Part shown: positions 9,426 through 18,194 of the stretch, piece by piece
Position numbering within the stretch: the first letter of the stretch is position 1
Layout of the letters: each line of letters begins with the position of its first letter
Source: Planctomycetales bacterium ZRK34
GTDB taxonomy: Bacteria > Planctomycetota > Phycisphaerae > Phycisphaerales > Zrk34
NCBI GenBank assembly: GCA_014873095.1
Contig: CP050848.1
Location: 2,787,850 to 2,851,849, forward strand
Length of the DNA: 64,000 bases
Direction of reading: 5' to 3'
The notes under the pieces: generated by a model
Seen by the model: only the letters and a program-made list of their open reading frames with translations
Database searches by the model: none
What the model was told of the DNA's origin: nothing
Made by a program: the position numbers and the translations under genes

Positions 9426-10319
9426 TTAGGCGCGGTCGGCGAGGAGGAAGCGGGGGTGGTTTTCGTGGTCGGGGAGGATGTGGGGGTTGGTCAGGTGGGT
9501 GTTGGCGGCGGCGAGGTCGAGGACGGGTTGTTTATTGCAGGCGGCGATTTCGAAGACGATCTGGCCGGGGCGGTTGAGGTAGGTGTGGGCGTCGGCGATC
9601 AGGGGGCGGAGGACGTCGAGGCCGTCGGGACCGGCGCGGAGGGCGGAGGGGGGTTCGTGATCTTTGACATTGGGGGGGACGGCGTCCCACTCGTGGTCGG
9701 GAATGTAGGGGGGGTTGGAGAGGATGTAGTTGAAGCGACTGGCGCCGAGGGGCTCGAAGAGGGGGCCTTGCCGGAAGTCGATGCGGTCGGCGACGCCGTG
9801 CGTCTGGGCGTTGCGGCGGGCGAGGTCGAGGGCGCCGGGGCTGATGTCGGTGGCGACGACGGTGGAGCCGGGCAGGTTTTTGGCCAGGGCGATGGCGATG
9901 GCGCCGGAGCCGGTGCCGATGTCGGCGATGGCGCTGTCGCGGAACCCGGGCGTGCGGCGGGCGTGGGTGATCACATGCTCCACAAGCGTTTCGGTACACG
10001 GGCGCGGGATCAGCGTGTGTTCATCGACGGCGAAGCTCAGCGAATAGAAGTGGGCGGAGCCGACGAGATACTGCACGGGGGCGTGGGCGGCGGCCTTTTC
10101 GACGAGCTCGCGGTAGGCGGCGCGCTCCAGCGGCGTGGCGGGACGGTCCGGGTCCATGTAGAGATTAATGCGGGGCATCTCCAGCACGTGGGCCAGGAGC
10201 ATCTCGGCGGCGAGGCGCGGCGAGTCGACCTCTTTGGACTGGAGATACCGGCTGGTCCAGTCCAGCAGGCGTCGCGTGGTCCAGTTCGGATCGTCAGCTT
10301 GGGCGCGTCGGTTGGACAT
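9426..10319 (-). CDS. prmC: Peptide chain release factor N5-glutamine methyltransferase
   Basis: A 297-residue SAM-dependent enzyme that methylates the glutamine of the GGQ motif in release factors RF1 and RF2. It has the N-terminal helical domain, the SAM-binding GTGSGAIAIALA motif and the hallmark NPPYIPDHEW catalytic segment (about residue 202 in this numbering), with a PRPCTETLVE segment before the SAM site (family PRPETE). Start: ATG 10319 was preferred; a TTG seven codons upstream is also in frame. It is divergent from the glycosyltransferase at 10425. prfA is not in the window. Confidence 0.92.
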   Translation of the reverse strand: MSNRRAQADDPNWTTRRLLDWTSRYLQSKEVDSPRLAAEMLLAHVLEMPRINLYMDPDRPATPLERAAYRELVEKAAAHAPVQYLVGSAHFYSLSFAVDEHTLIPRPCTETLVEHVITHARRTPGFRDSAIADIGTGSGAIAIALAKNLPGSTVVATDISPGALDLARRNAQTHGVADRIDFRQGPLFEPLGASRFNYILSNPPYIPDHEWDAVPPNVKDHEPPSALRAGPDGLDVLRPLIADAHTYLNRPGQIVFEIAACNKQPVLDLAAANTHLTNPHILPDHENHPRFLLADRA

Positions 10320-10424
10320 CGGCGAAAATTGTACGGGCAAATGGGGTGGTTCGTCACTTGTTGCGGCTCAAAACGGCTGATACAGTGATCGCGGAGGCAG
10401 TACACGACCAGGGTGGTATAGGCA

Positions 10425-11852
10425 ATGCGCGTATTCATGCTCGGTTGGGAATTCCCGCCCTTTATCAGCGGCGGTCTGGGCACCGCCTGCTACGGCCTGA
10501 CGCGCGCGCTGAGCCGGCAGGATGTCGAAGTGTTGTTTGTTCTGCCCAAGCCGGTCGCCGACGCCGACGGCGGACACGTCCACTACATCGGCCCCAATGA
10601 ACAATCCGGCCCTGATGCGGCGAGCGCCTCGACGTCGCGCCGCACGCGCGAGAAAGTCTCCACCACCTATCGCCTCAGCGAGATGCCCAATGTGCGCTTC
10701 CACACGATCGATGCGCACTTTCCCAATGCTTACCAGTCGCCGGCGGATGAGATTCCGGCCGAGCAGATCACCGATGTGATCCGCACGAACAAGCCGACGC
10801 CGGTGCGCGCGACGCTTGAAGTAGCCGCCGCCGAGCAGCAGCGCCGCCAGGCGAAAAAGCACGCATCGAAATCGTCGAAATCCGCAACGGCCGGCGGGGC
10901 GGATTACTCCGGCAATATGTTCGACGAGGCCCAGCGCTACGCCGATCTGTGTGTGAAGCTGGCGCGTGAAGAAGACTTCGATGTGATCCACGCGCACGAC
11001 TGGATGACGTATCCGGCGGGACTGGCCGTGGCGGGCGCCACCGGCAAGCCACTGGTCGTGCACGTTCACTCGACCGAGTTCGACCGCAGCGGCGAACACG
11101 TGAATCAGCCGGTCTACGACATCGAACGCCGCGGCATGCACGGGGCGATCCGCGTGGTCTGCGTGTCGCACCTGACGCGCAACATCTGCATTCACCGCTA
11201 CGGCGTGCCGGACCATCGCGTGGACGTGGTCTACAACGGCATCGACTCCAACGCCTCGGCGAACATGCCGCGCACCAACATCAGTCGCTCGGACCGCATC
11301 GTGCTCTTTTTAGGGCGCATCACGATGCAGAAGGGCCCGGAGTTTTTCGTCTCCGCGGCTCAGAAGGTGCTCGCTAAAGTCAGCAACGTGAAATTCGTCG
11401 TGGCCGGCTCCGGCGACATGGCGCGACACATGATTTCGATGGCGGCGGAGATGGGCATCGGGCACAAGGTGCTGTTCACCGGGTTTCTGCGCGGCAAGGA
11501 TGTCGAGCGGGTCTTCCGCATGGCGGATGTGTACGTGATGCCGTCGGTGAGCGAGCCGTTCGGCATCGCGCCGCTGGAGGCGATCCGCCATGACGTGCCG
11601 GTGATCATCTCGCGCAACAGCGGCGTGGCGGAAGTGCTTCAACACGCGCTGAAAGTCGACTTCTGGGACACCGACGACATCGCCGACAAGATCATCGCCG
11701 TGTTGCGCCATCCGCCGCTGAGTCAGACGATGCGTGAGCACGCGGATCTGGAAGTGCGACAGATCACGTGGGACGGAGCAGCGGCGCGTTGCGTATCGGT
11801 CTATCAGAACGCGATCAAGACGATGGACCGCGCCACGATGCCGGCGGAATGA
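10425..11852 (+). CDS. GT4-family glycosyltransferase
   Basis: A 475-residue cytoplasmic glycosyltransferase of the GT-B fold. The N-terminal GWEFPPFISGGLGTACYGL is the glycine loop seen in GT4/GT5 enzymes (glycogen-synthase-like). An unusual Ser/Lys/Ala-rich insert lies at about residues 135-165. The C-terminal domain has VYNGID, LGRITMQKGPEFF and the E-x7-E donor motif in SEPFGIAPLEAI. The acceptor is not known; a role in glycogen-like or cell-envelope polysaccharide is plausible. It stands alone, transcribed away from prmC, and is followed by a long inverted repeat. Confidence 0.87.
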   Translation: MRVFMLGWEFPPFISGGLGTACYGLTRALSRQDVEVLFVLPKPVADADGGHVHYIGPNEQSGPDAASASTSRRTREKVSTTYRLSEMPNVRFHTIDAHFPNAYQSPADEIPAEQITDVIRTNKPTPVRATLEVAAAEQQRRQAKKHASKSSKSATAGGADYSGNMFDEAQRYADLCVKLAREEDFDVIHAHDWMTYPAGLAVAGATGKPLVVHVHSTEFDRSGEHVNQPVYDIERRGMHGAIRVVCVSHLTRNICIHRYGVPDHRVDVVYNGIDSNASANMPRTNISRSDRIVLFLGRITMQKGPEFFVSAAQKVLAKVSNVKFVVAGSGDMARHMISMAAEMGIGHKVLFTGFLRGKDVERVFRMADVYVMPSVSEPFGIAPLEAIRHDVPVIISRNSGVAEVLQHALKVDFWDTDDIADKIIAVLRHPPLSQTMREHADLEVRQITWDGAAARCVSVYQNAIKTMDRATMPAE

Positions 11853-11860
11853 AAAGGCGG

Positions 11861-11996
11861 TTCACCACGGAGGCACGGAGACACGAAGAGAAAAGCATTT
11901 GACAGGATCAACAGGATGAAACTGGATTCAGATTAACATTCCATCCTGTTCATCCTGTCTATTTCTTCCTCCGCGTCTCTGTGCCTGTGTGGTGAA
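11861..11996. repeat. Long nested inverted repeat (CACCACGGAGGCACGGAG type)
   Basis: The left arm TTCACCACGGAGGCACGGAG continues with ACACGAAGAG; the right arm is its near complement, ending TGTGTGGTGAA. Inside it, ACAGGATCAACAGGATGAA faces CATCCTGTTCATCCTGTC. This type of element is widely dispersed in environmental bacterial genomes. It lies between convergent genes. Confidence 0.85.
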
Positions 11997-12013
11997 ATGA
12001 CAGATGTAAAAAA

Positions 12014-12043
12014 GCGAGGCCGGGCTTACGCACCGGACCTCGC
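12014..12043 (-). terminator. Intrinsic terminator for the gene ending at 12080
   Basis: GCGAGG-CCGG pairs with CCGG-A-CCTCGC, followed on the minus strand by six T. Confidence 0.8.
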
Positions 12044-12079
12044 TCGATCAGGGGGTAGGGTAGGTACAGGGGGTCTGTA

Positions 12080-12811
12080 TTACTCGGCGCTGGCGACGGA
12101 CTTGTCGGGAGACGGGGTCTGTCGCGGGACCGAAGGGATGTCGGGTTGCGTCCGCTCGCGCTGGGGCTCATTTCCGGGGGTGGGCATGATCAAGCGGCTG
12201 GGGCCGGAGGTCTGCTGGGGGCGGGCGAAATTGACTTCGTGCGCCTGGGCCCGGCCGGTCGTGTTGGACATGTGCTGCGGCGGGATGATGATCAGGGCGT
12301 GATTGGCGATCGCACCGCGGGGCTGGGCGGCCAGCGAAGCGTTTTTGATGTCGGCGATCTGCGTGGTGGTCACGCCGGTCAGTTGCAGGTGGCGGCGCTG
12401 AGCGCGGACCAGCGAATGGTCGGAGTCCAGGCCGTTGTTGCCGTCGAGCTTCTGCAGGGGATCGATCCAGGTGTGCTGGATGAGATTGCCGCCGAAGTTC
12501 GGGGTGATGACGGTGCCGCTGGACAGCGCTTCGGTGGTCGAGGCGGCGTAGCTGCCGGTGCCGCCGAGCACGACCTTGGCCATCCAAGGCCAGACCGGCT
12601 GGGCATGCAGGGCACGCGAGACTTCCACTTCACGATGCGTGCGTGCGGGCATGATCAGGCGGGCCTGATTCAGCGACGTGGTCTGCAGCTTGTGGGAAGC
12701 TTCGTAGGGGGTCGAATACATCGACTGGTAGTCGCGGTTCTGGGCGAAGCCGGCGCTGGCGAAAATCAGGCTCAGGCTGCCCACGGTCATCAGGTGCTTC
12801 ATATTCAACAT
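12080..12811 (-). CDS. Secreted hypothetical protein
   Basis: A 243-residue exported protein. A signal peptide covers about residues 1-23 (VGSLSLIFASAGFAQ). The start at 12811 has AAGGAG seven nt upstream. The mature protein is rich in Gln, Ala and Thr, contains HLQLTGVTTTQIADIKNAS and ends in a Pro/Ser-rich low-complexity tail. No sorting signal or membrane anchor is present. I do not recognise the family. It is monocistronic, with its own terminator and a long structured leader. Confidence 0.7.
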   Translation of the reverse strand: MLNMKHLMTVGSLSLIFASAGFAQNRDYQSMYSTPYEASHKLQTTSLNQARLIMPARTHREVEVSRALHAQPVWPWMAKVVLGGTGSYAASTTEALSSGTVITPNFGGNLIQHTWIDPLQKLDGNNGLDSDHSLVRAQRRHLQLTGVTTTQIADIKNASLAAQPRGAIANHALIIIPPQHMSNTTGRAQAHEVNFARPQQTSGPSRLIMPTPGNEPQRERTQPDIPSVPRQTPSPDKSVASAE

Positions 12812-12829
12812 GCGTCAACTCCTTCCGGC

Positions 12830-13010
12830 AGCGGCGATCGGTCCGAATCGACCGACCGCGTGGCGTGGCTGAAACCCGGAGGCTCCATGGCCGCCCCGTC
12901 GTGGAGTTCGCTTTCTCAAGGCGAACGCGATCGGGACGGATGCTCTCTTTCTTCCGGTTTCCCTGTGGGTTGGCGGTGCGTCTTTCCGCCGCAGGGACCC
13001 GGGCGACATC
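12830..13010 (-). promoter_or_regulatory. Structured 5' leader of the secreted protein gene
   Basis: On the minus strand CCCTG...CAGGG encloses GGCGG...CCGCC (about 12960-12998), and a second hairpin GTTCGC...GCGAAC follows (about 12906-12926) before the start codon. The folded leader is about 180 nt long. I compared it with the c-di-GMP-I riboswitch because of a CACAGGGAAACC string, but the second half of that motif is missing. It may be an uncharacterised leader element or simply a GC-rich fold. The rest of 12812-13207 shows no gene. Confidence 0.3.
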
Positions 13011-13207
13011 TGGGATACACATCGCAAAGGCGATGCCAGAGTTGGAATTCGCCGGCGAGTCCCGTTTACGTTAAAATATCGAGGTTTTCCGCCGATTCCG
13101 CATGTTTACAGCACGCTACGATGTTGTACTGAAACGACACAAACCCCGCGGCGTGTTGATCTGACGCAACATGCGATGCACATGCCGCCGCCGTGAAGGA
13201 TATTGAT

Positions 13208-13888
13208 ATGACCGACCCCAAACCGGCCCCTGAAAGCGAGTCCGCCGCCGAGCCGCTAGACAGCCCGGAGGTCGCTGACGCGCCGGCCGCCGCTGATACG
13301 CCGGAGACGTCAAACACCTCGGACACCCCGAAGACACCGGACGCATCGGATACCCCCGACGCCTCCGACATCAACGACGCCCAGCACCCGGCTTCGATCA
13401 CGCATCCGCGCATGCACTTCGATACCAGTGAAGGCACCTTCGTCGTCGAGTTGTACCCCGAGCGCGCCCCGAGCCACGTCGAGAATTTTCAGCAGCTCGT
13501 GCATGATGGGTTCTACGACGGGCTGACTTTTCACCGCGTCGTGCCCGGGTTTCTCGTGCAGGCCGGCTGCCCCCACGGCGACGGCACCGGCGGGCCCGGC
13601 TACACCATCGACGCTGAGTTCAACGACATGCCCCACGAGCCCGGCACCGTCTCGATGTGCCGAACGAACAACCCCGACTCGGCCGGCTCGCAGTTCTTCG
13701 TCTGCCTCGACCGCGACAACTGCAAACACCTCGACGGTCAGTACACCGCCTTCGGCAAAATCGTCGAAGGCTACGACACCATCGAGCGCATCGCCGAGCT
13801 GCCGCTGTCTCATCCCGAACTGGGTGTTCCCGAAAACGCCGCGATGATCCTCCACGCCATGGAGGTTTACACCGACGAGCCCAACTGA
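13208..13888 (+). CDS. Cyclophilin-type peptidyl-prolyl cis-trans isomerase
   Basis: A 226-residue protein with a low-complexity N-terminal ~60 residues rich in Pro, Asp, Thr and Ala, then a full bacterial cyclophilin domain: FHRVVPGFLVQAG, GPGYTIDAEF and NPDSAGSQFFVCL. The catalytic Arg is in FHRV. It speeds proline isomerisation during folding. There is no signal peptide, so it is cytoplasmic. ATG 13208 was chosen because AAGGA lies seven nt upstream; a GTG at 13193 would overlap that site. A HAD gene follows 73 bp downstream. Confidence 0.92.
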   Translation: MTDPKPAPESESAAEPLDSPEVADAPAAADTPETSNTSDTPKTPDASDTPDASDINDAQHPASITHPRMHFDTSEGTFVVELYPERAPSHVENFQQLVHDGFYDGLTFHRVVPGFLVQAGCPHGDGTGGPGYTIDAEFNDMPHEPGTVSMCRTNNPDSAGSQFFVCLDRDNCKHLDGQYTAFGKIVEGYDTIERIAELPLSHPELGVPENAAMILHAMEVYTDEPN

Positions 13889-13961
13889 TCGACCGCGCTA
13901 TACTCCCCCGCGCAGCCCCCTTATCCCCATCCCCTTTCCCCCAGCCCCCAACCGCTTTCTC

Positions 13962-14534
13962 ATGGACTACGACGCACTGATCTTCGATTGTGACGGAACC
14001 CTCGCTGACACCATGCCCGCCCACTTCGTCGCCTGGACCGCCACGATGAAGCGCTACGGCATCGAGTTCACCGAGGAACGCTTCTATGCGCTGGGCGGCG
14101 TGCCGACCAAAAACATCGTCGCCATGCTCGCCGACGAGGCCGGTGTCAAGCTCGACGTCGACGCGGTCGCCCTCGAAAAAGAACACGCCTTCCACGATTA
14201 CCTGCACCAGGTCGGGCGGATCGATCCGGTCGTCGCCATTGCCGAAGAATATCGCGGCAAGCTGCCCATGGCCGTCGCCACCGGCACCGAGCGGTGGTCC
14301 GTCGAGCGCGTGCTGGATCAGATCGGCATCCGTGATTGGTTTGGTTTCATCGCCTGTGCCGATGAAGTGCCCAACCCAAAGCCTGCCCCGGATGTGTACC
14401 TGGAAGCGGCCAAACAACTCGGCGTCGACCCGACGCGCTGCTGCGTCTACGAAGACAGCGACCTCGGCATCGAAGGCGCCCACCGCGCCGGCATGGCCTG
14501 CGTGGACGTCCGCCCGATGTACACCCGCCGGTAA
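13962..14534 (+). CDS. HAD-superfamily phosphatase, beta-phosphoglucomutase-like
   Basis: A 190-residue HAD subfamily IA hydrolase. Motif I is FDCDGTLADT (nucleophile Asp9, Asp11), with a helical cap at about 15-85, motif II in VATGTERW, the motif III lysine in PNPKPAPDVY, and motif IV in YEDSDLGIEGA. It lacks the extended length of most phosphoglucomutases, so sugar-phosphate phosphatase activity is as likely as mutase activity. No strong ribosome binding site is seen before ATG 13962. Confidence 0.85.
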   Translation: MDYDALIFDCDGTLADTMPAHFVAWTATMKRYGIEFTEERFYALGGVPTKNIVAMLADEAGVKLDVDAVALEKEHAFHDYLHQVGRIDPVVAIAEEYRGKLPMAVATGTERWSVERVLDQIGIRDWFGFIACADEVPNPKPAPDVYLEAAKQLGVDPTRCCVYEDSDLGIEGAHRAGMACVDVRPMYTRR

Positions 14535-14691
14535 CCAAGTCGCCGCAAAGGCGAGAAACACAAGGGCGCATTCAGACCACCGTCCGCCGATATCAGCAGC
14601 CCCCCTGTCGACAGAATTCGTCACGACACCCCCTGAAATAGCCTCCCGCGTGCCCCGGGAGAAGGCTCATTTTAGCTGTCTGAAAATAACT

Positions 14692-14710
14692 CTATTTTCG
14701 TCGAAAATAG
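14692..14710. repeat. Palindrome CTATTTTCG-T-CGAAAATAG (copy 1)
   Basis: Nine-bp arms around one T, in a short AT-rich patch between convergent genes. An exact copy with the same flanking ACT lies at 30158-30176. The rest of 14535-14799 shows no gene. Confidence 0.75.
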
Positions 14711-14799
14711 ACTAATGGTTGGGCGTGATAAATTGCTATTATTCATGGGATTGCATCTGCTCTCGATTCGGTCTTCTCTCTGCTCTGCCGCGGAAAAAC

Positions 14800-17115
14800 T
14801 TAATCGGGTTTATCGCTCAGCGTGATGCGTTTGATCTTTACGCCGGACTCGCGGCCGCGCAATTCGAACAGCACTTCGCCGGCCGGCAGGTCGATCGCCG
14901 CCGGCTCGCGATTGCGGTCCAGGTGCATCAGCGACCAGGCCCAGTCCGCATGCACGCCCGTGTGCCACGCGGCCATCGGTGCGACGGCTTGTGATGACGA
15001 CCCCGCGGTGACGACCTGCACGAAAAATGAATCCGACTCGGGGTTCGGGCTGATCAGTTCGCCTTTGACATACACACGACGCGGCTGGCTCAGTTTCAAC
15101 TTCCACGTGATCCGCCCCGCGCCGTTCAGTGAGTAGTCCTCACTGCCCGCAACGACCGCATCGCCTTCGCGACGCATCGGCGGCAGCACCATCGCCCGGC
15201 TGACATCCAGCGTGACCTTTCCGTCTGGCGGCAGTTCGATTGTCGGGGCGCTGTCGATCTCCCGGGCGATCGCTGCGATCGGTTTGAGCGTTTGCAGCAT
15301 CGGGCGTCCGATCTCGCGCCCGTTGATTTCCAACACGCCGCGTCCGGGCGCCGGCTCCAACGCGACCGTGGGTTTATCTGCTTCAATATCACCGAGCGTC
15401 ACCGACACGCCATGTGCCGCAAACTTCGCCTTGTCCGCTTCAACGTGTGATTCAGCTTCCGCATCGACAAACGCGCGCTGCCATGCGTCAAACGCCGCAT
15501 TGTCCGCAAGCCCGTCGCCGATGCGCACCCACAACGCCGCGCCGGCGGTGTGACCCTGCCACTTGTCGCCATGTTCAATCGCAAGTCGTATCGCCGCCAA
15601 TGCTCGAGGTATGTATGGGTCAGAGATAAGCGAAATCTTTGCCGGCGATTCACCAAATGCACGGGCCCATACCACCTTCAGCCCCATCGCGACCGGTCCA
15701 TCGCGCAGCACGATCGTCTGATGTGGTTTCAGATCGATTCGCTCAAATCCTTTGATGCGTTCTCCGTCGATGAATATCGCCAGGCTCGCCGGCATGACGA
15801 ACTGACTGGTGAACATCCCCTCGGCCTCGGCGGATTCGAAATCGCTTTCGTGATACAGCACGACGCCGAGCGCATCGCCGCGCCGCTGCGCCGCGGTCCA
15901 GAACGGGCGCAGGTGAAGCGCTTTGTGGTGGCCGCTCTTCTGCGCGACGCGGCTGATGCCGTACGGGTCGCCGCGGCCGTCGGGCATGAAGTAAGCCCGA
16001 GTCTGGTTGCGTCCGCCGGCGAAATCGACCGTGAATGTTTGATCCTGCGAATGGTACGTCGCGCCTGCCGAGCCCAGCGTGATCCATTTTGTCAGCCAGT
16101 GCGTGCGTGTCTGGCGCGGCATCGGCCCCCAGGCCGCTTTGACCTCGCGCGGCAAAGCGGGGTCGATCAGTTCGTCACGCGCCGCCGGCGCCGAGATGTC
16201 CAGCAGCATCGCGGTCACGCTGGGTCTCGGGGTTGTGGTCGCTTTGTCGAACCATCCCGAAGCGGCCAGCGCCCGGTCCAGTTCACCGCTGTTGCGCTGG
16301 TAGGCATAGGTGCGGCTCGTCGGTCCGGCCAGTCGCTGCGCCGCCGGGGACCAGTTCGCCGCCACATCGGTCCACCACAGTCGCCGCAGCACGCTGGCGC
16401 GCTGAATCATCGCCGGGTCTTCGGCGCATTGCTGCAGCCTCGCCGCGTCGGTGAGGTCGACCCCGTAGTACGTCGGGCTGGCGTATTCATGTGTGCCGTG
16501 CAGCCAGATATCGGTGAGCATGGCGTCGAGGCGCTGGCGGCCGAGCGCCGATGCCGGCTCGTGTTTGCGGAACTGACCCAGCAGAATCAGGTTCGTCGCA
16601 TTCATCAGCGCGATGTTCGTGTAGCTGGAGCGAACCCGGTGCCCCATGCACCCCGCAATCGCGTGTTCGATCAGACGGTCGAACACGACGCGCGCCTCGT
16701 CCGGCAGCGCATCGTAATACCGCAGCGCGATCAGCGTCCCGGCCTGCATGCAGAACTCGACGGCATTGCGGTCAATCACCTGTGTGTCGTTGGAGTACCA
16801 GAAGAAGTTGCCGAACGTTCTGCTTTCGGGATCGCGATCCTGCAGTCGCTCGGCGAGTTCGAACAGCTTTATCGTCCGGTCCATGTGTTGCCCCGTGGCG
16901 CAGAGCCGCAGGGCGTCGACGAACAGGTCACGGGTCGAATACCGGCGCGTGGCCGGCTCGGCGGTGGCGATCTTCCAGAACCGCTCGTGCTGTTGCATCA
17001 GTTCGGCGGCCGCGTCGCCGGTGATGTCCGCCGCGCTGGCCGAACCGGCGGTCAGCGCGAGCCACAGCGTCATGATGATCTTTGCCCCGGGGCGTTGGAT
17101 AGTGGGTTTAAACAT
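14800..17115 (-). CDS. Large secreted protein, possibly a polysaccharide-degrading enzyme
   Basis: A 771-residue exported protein. Signal peptide: basic N-terminus, then IIMTLWLALTAGSASAAD. The start at 17115 has GGAG eight nt upstream and was preferred to an ATG seven codons earlier. The first ~300 residues are helical with repeated Leu/Ala/Tyr patterns (YDALPDEARVVFDRLIEHA), like an alpha/alpha toroid. The central part is beta-rich with YHSQDQTFTVDFAGGRNQTR and GDPYGISRVAQKSGHH, and the end is a beta domain. This architecture resembles heparinase-type polysaccharide lyases, but I see no decisive catalytic motif. It is divergent from a lactonase gene. Confidence 0.6.
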   Translation of the reverse strand: MFKPTIQRPGAKIIMTLWLALTAGSASAADITGDAAAELMQQHERFWKIATAEPATRRYSTRDLFVDALRLCATGQHMDRTIKLFELAERLQDRDPESRTFGNFFWYSNDTQVIDRNAVEFCMQAGTLIALRYYDALPDEARVVFDRLIEHAIAGCMGHRVRSSYTNIALMNATNLILLGQFRKHEPASALGRQRLDAMLTDIWLHGTHEYASPTYYGVDLTDAARLQQCAEDPAMIQRASVLRRLWWTDVAANWSPAAQRLAGPTSRTYAYQRNSGELDRALAASGWFDKATTTPRPSVTAMLLDISAPAARDELIDPALPREVKAAWGPMPRQTRTHWLTKWITLGSAGATYHSQDQTFTVDFAGGRNQTRAYFMPDGRGDPYGISRVAQKSGHHKALHLRPFWTAAQRRGDALGVVLYHESDFESAEAEGMFTSQFVMPASLAIFIDGERIKGFERIDLKPHQTIVLRDGPVAMGLKVVWARAFGESPAKISLISDPYIPRALAAIRLAIEHGDKWQGHTAGAALWVRIGDGLADNAAFDAWQRAFVDAEAESHVEADKAKFAAHGVSVTLGDIEADKPTVALEPAPGRGVLEINGREIGRPMLQTLKPIAAIAREIDSAPTIELPPDGKVTLDVSRAMVLPPMRREGDAVVAGSEDYSLNGAGRITWKLKLSQPRRVYVKGELISPNPESDSFFVQVVTAGSSSQAVAPMAAWHTGVHADWAWSLMHLDRNREPAAIDLPAGEVLFELRGRESGVKIKRITLSDKPD

Positions 17116-17251
17116 GATGTCGTCTCCGCTGAACAAACGATCGCTGGCGATCTTTCACTGCATACAAATCAACGGGTCGGGCGTTGAAACATGGCCGCCG
17201 GCGTTGGGTCGGCCGGGTTCGATCACCCTTTGATCATGGTAATATCCACGT

Positions 17252-18154
17252 ATGAATATTCGCACACTGACTAGCGCGTTGCTGATCACGATCATCGCCT
17301 CCGCGGCCGGGGCGCAGGCCGATCCGATTGTGCCCGACGGTTCGTCCGTCGAAATCCTCGGCGCCGGTTTCAAGTTCACCGAAGGCCCCGCCTGGGACGG
17401 CGAGCGCTACGTTTACTTCTCCGACATCCCCAACGCCCACGTGATTCGTTACGACACGCAGACCGGCGTTTCGATCGTCTTCGTGCCCGAGTCAGGCTCG
17501 TCCAACGGGCTGATGTTCAACAAGGCCGGCCAACTCATTCTCTGCCAACACGCGGCGCGGCAGGTCGGCCGCCTCGAAAAAGACGGTTCGATCACCACGC
17601 TCGTCGACAGCTACGACGGCAAAAAGCTCAACAGCCCCAACGACCTCGACTTCGACGCCAAGGGCGGTATCTACTTCACCGATCCGCGCTACGGCAACCG
17701 CGACAACATGGAGCAGTCCATCGAAGCCGTGTACTACCTGAGCCCCGACAAGAAGCTGATGCGCGTCGTCGACGACCTGGTTCGCCCCAACGGCATTCTC
17801 GTGTCTAACGATCGCAAGCATCTATACGTCGCTGATCACGGGGCCGGCAAGGTTTATGCTTTCGATATTCAGTCCGATGCTACGCTGAAAAACAAGCGAC
17901 TGCTGATCGCGCTGAACGACAAAGATGAACCCGATGGCGACGGTATGACGCTCGATTCAAAGGGCAATCTCTACATCACCAGTCCGCGCACGTCGTGCAT
18001 CATGGTCGTCGCTCCCGACGGCAAGCTGATCACGAAAATTCACTGCCCCAAGCCGCCCGCCAACTGCGCCTTCGGCGGCGCCGATCGCAAAACGCTGTAC
18101 ATCACCGCGCGTGACAGCTTCTACCGCATCACGCTGAACATTCCCGGTCGATGA
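17252..18154 (+). CDS. Periplasmic SMP-30/gluconolactonase-family protein
   Basis: A 300-residue beta-propeller lactonase with a signal peptide (ALLITIIASAAGAQAD). Family hallmarks include EGPAWDG at the metal site, SPNDLDFDAKGGIYFTDPRYG, the RPNGILVSNDRKHLYVADHG block and DEPDGDGMTLDSKGNLYI, with the metal-binding Glu, Asn and Asp. It probably opens sugar lactones in the periplasm. It is transcribed divergently from the large secreted protein, and the two may serve the same sugar-acid pathway. Confidence 0.88.
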   Translation: MNIRTLTSALLITIIASAAGAQADPIVPDGSSVEILGAGFKFTEGPAWDGERYVYFSDIPNAHVIRYDTQTGVSIVFVPESGSSNGLMFNKAGQLILCQHAARQVGRLEKDGSITTLVDSYDGKKLNSPNDLDFDAKGGIYFTDPRYGNRDNMEQSIEAVYYLSPDKKLMRVVDDLVRPNGILVSNDRKHLYVADHGAGKVYAFDIQSDATLKNKRLLIALNDKDEPDGDGMTLDSKGNLYITSPRTSCIMVVAPDGKLITKIHCPKPPANCAFGGADRKTLYITARDSFYRITLNIPGR

Positions 18155-18194
18155 TGACACACCGGCGTTGAGCGTTGCGAGGCGTCAGATTGAT

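Noticed and set aside
12940..13010. c-di-GMP-I (GEMM) riboswitch
   Set aside because: A CACAGGGAAACC string is present, but the required GGGACGCAAAGCC half and the tetraloop-receptor layout are absent.
17200..17235. Possible tRNA T-arm (GGGTTCGATCACCC)
   Set aside because: No matching acceptor, D or anticodon arms upstream; the string lies in the divergent intergenic region.
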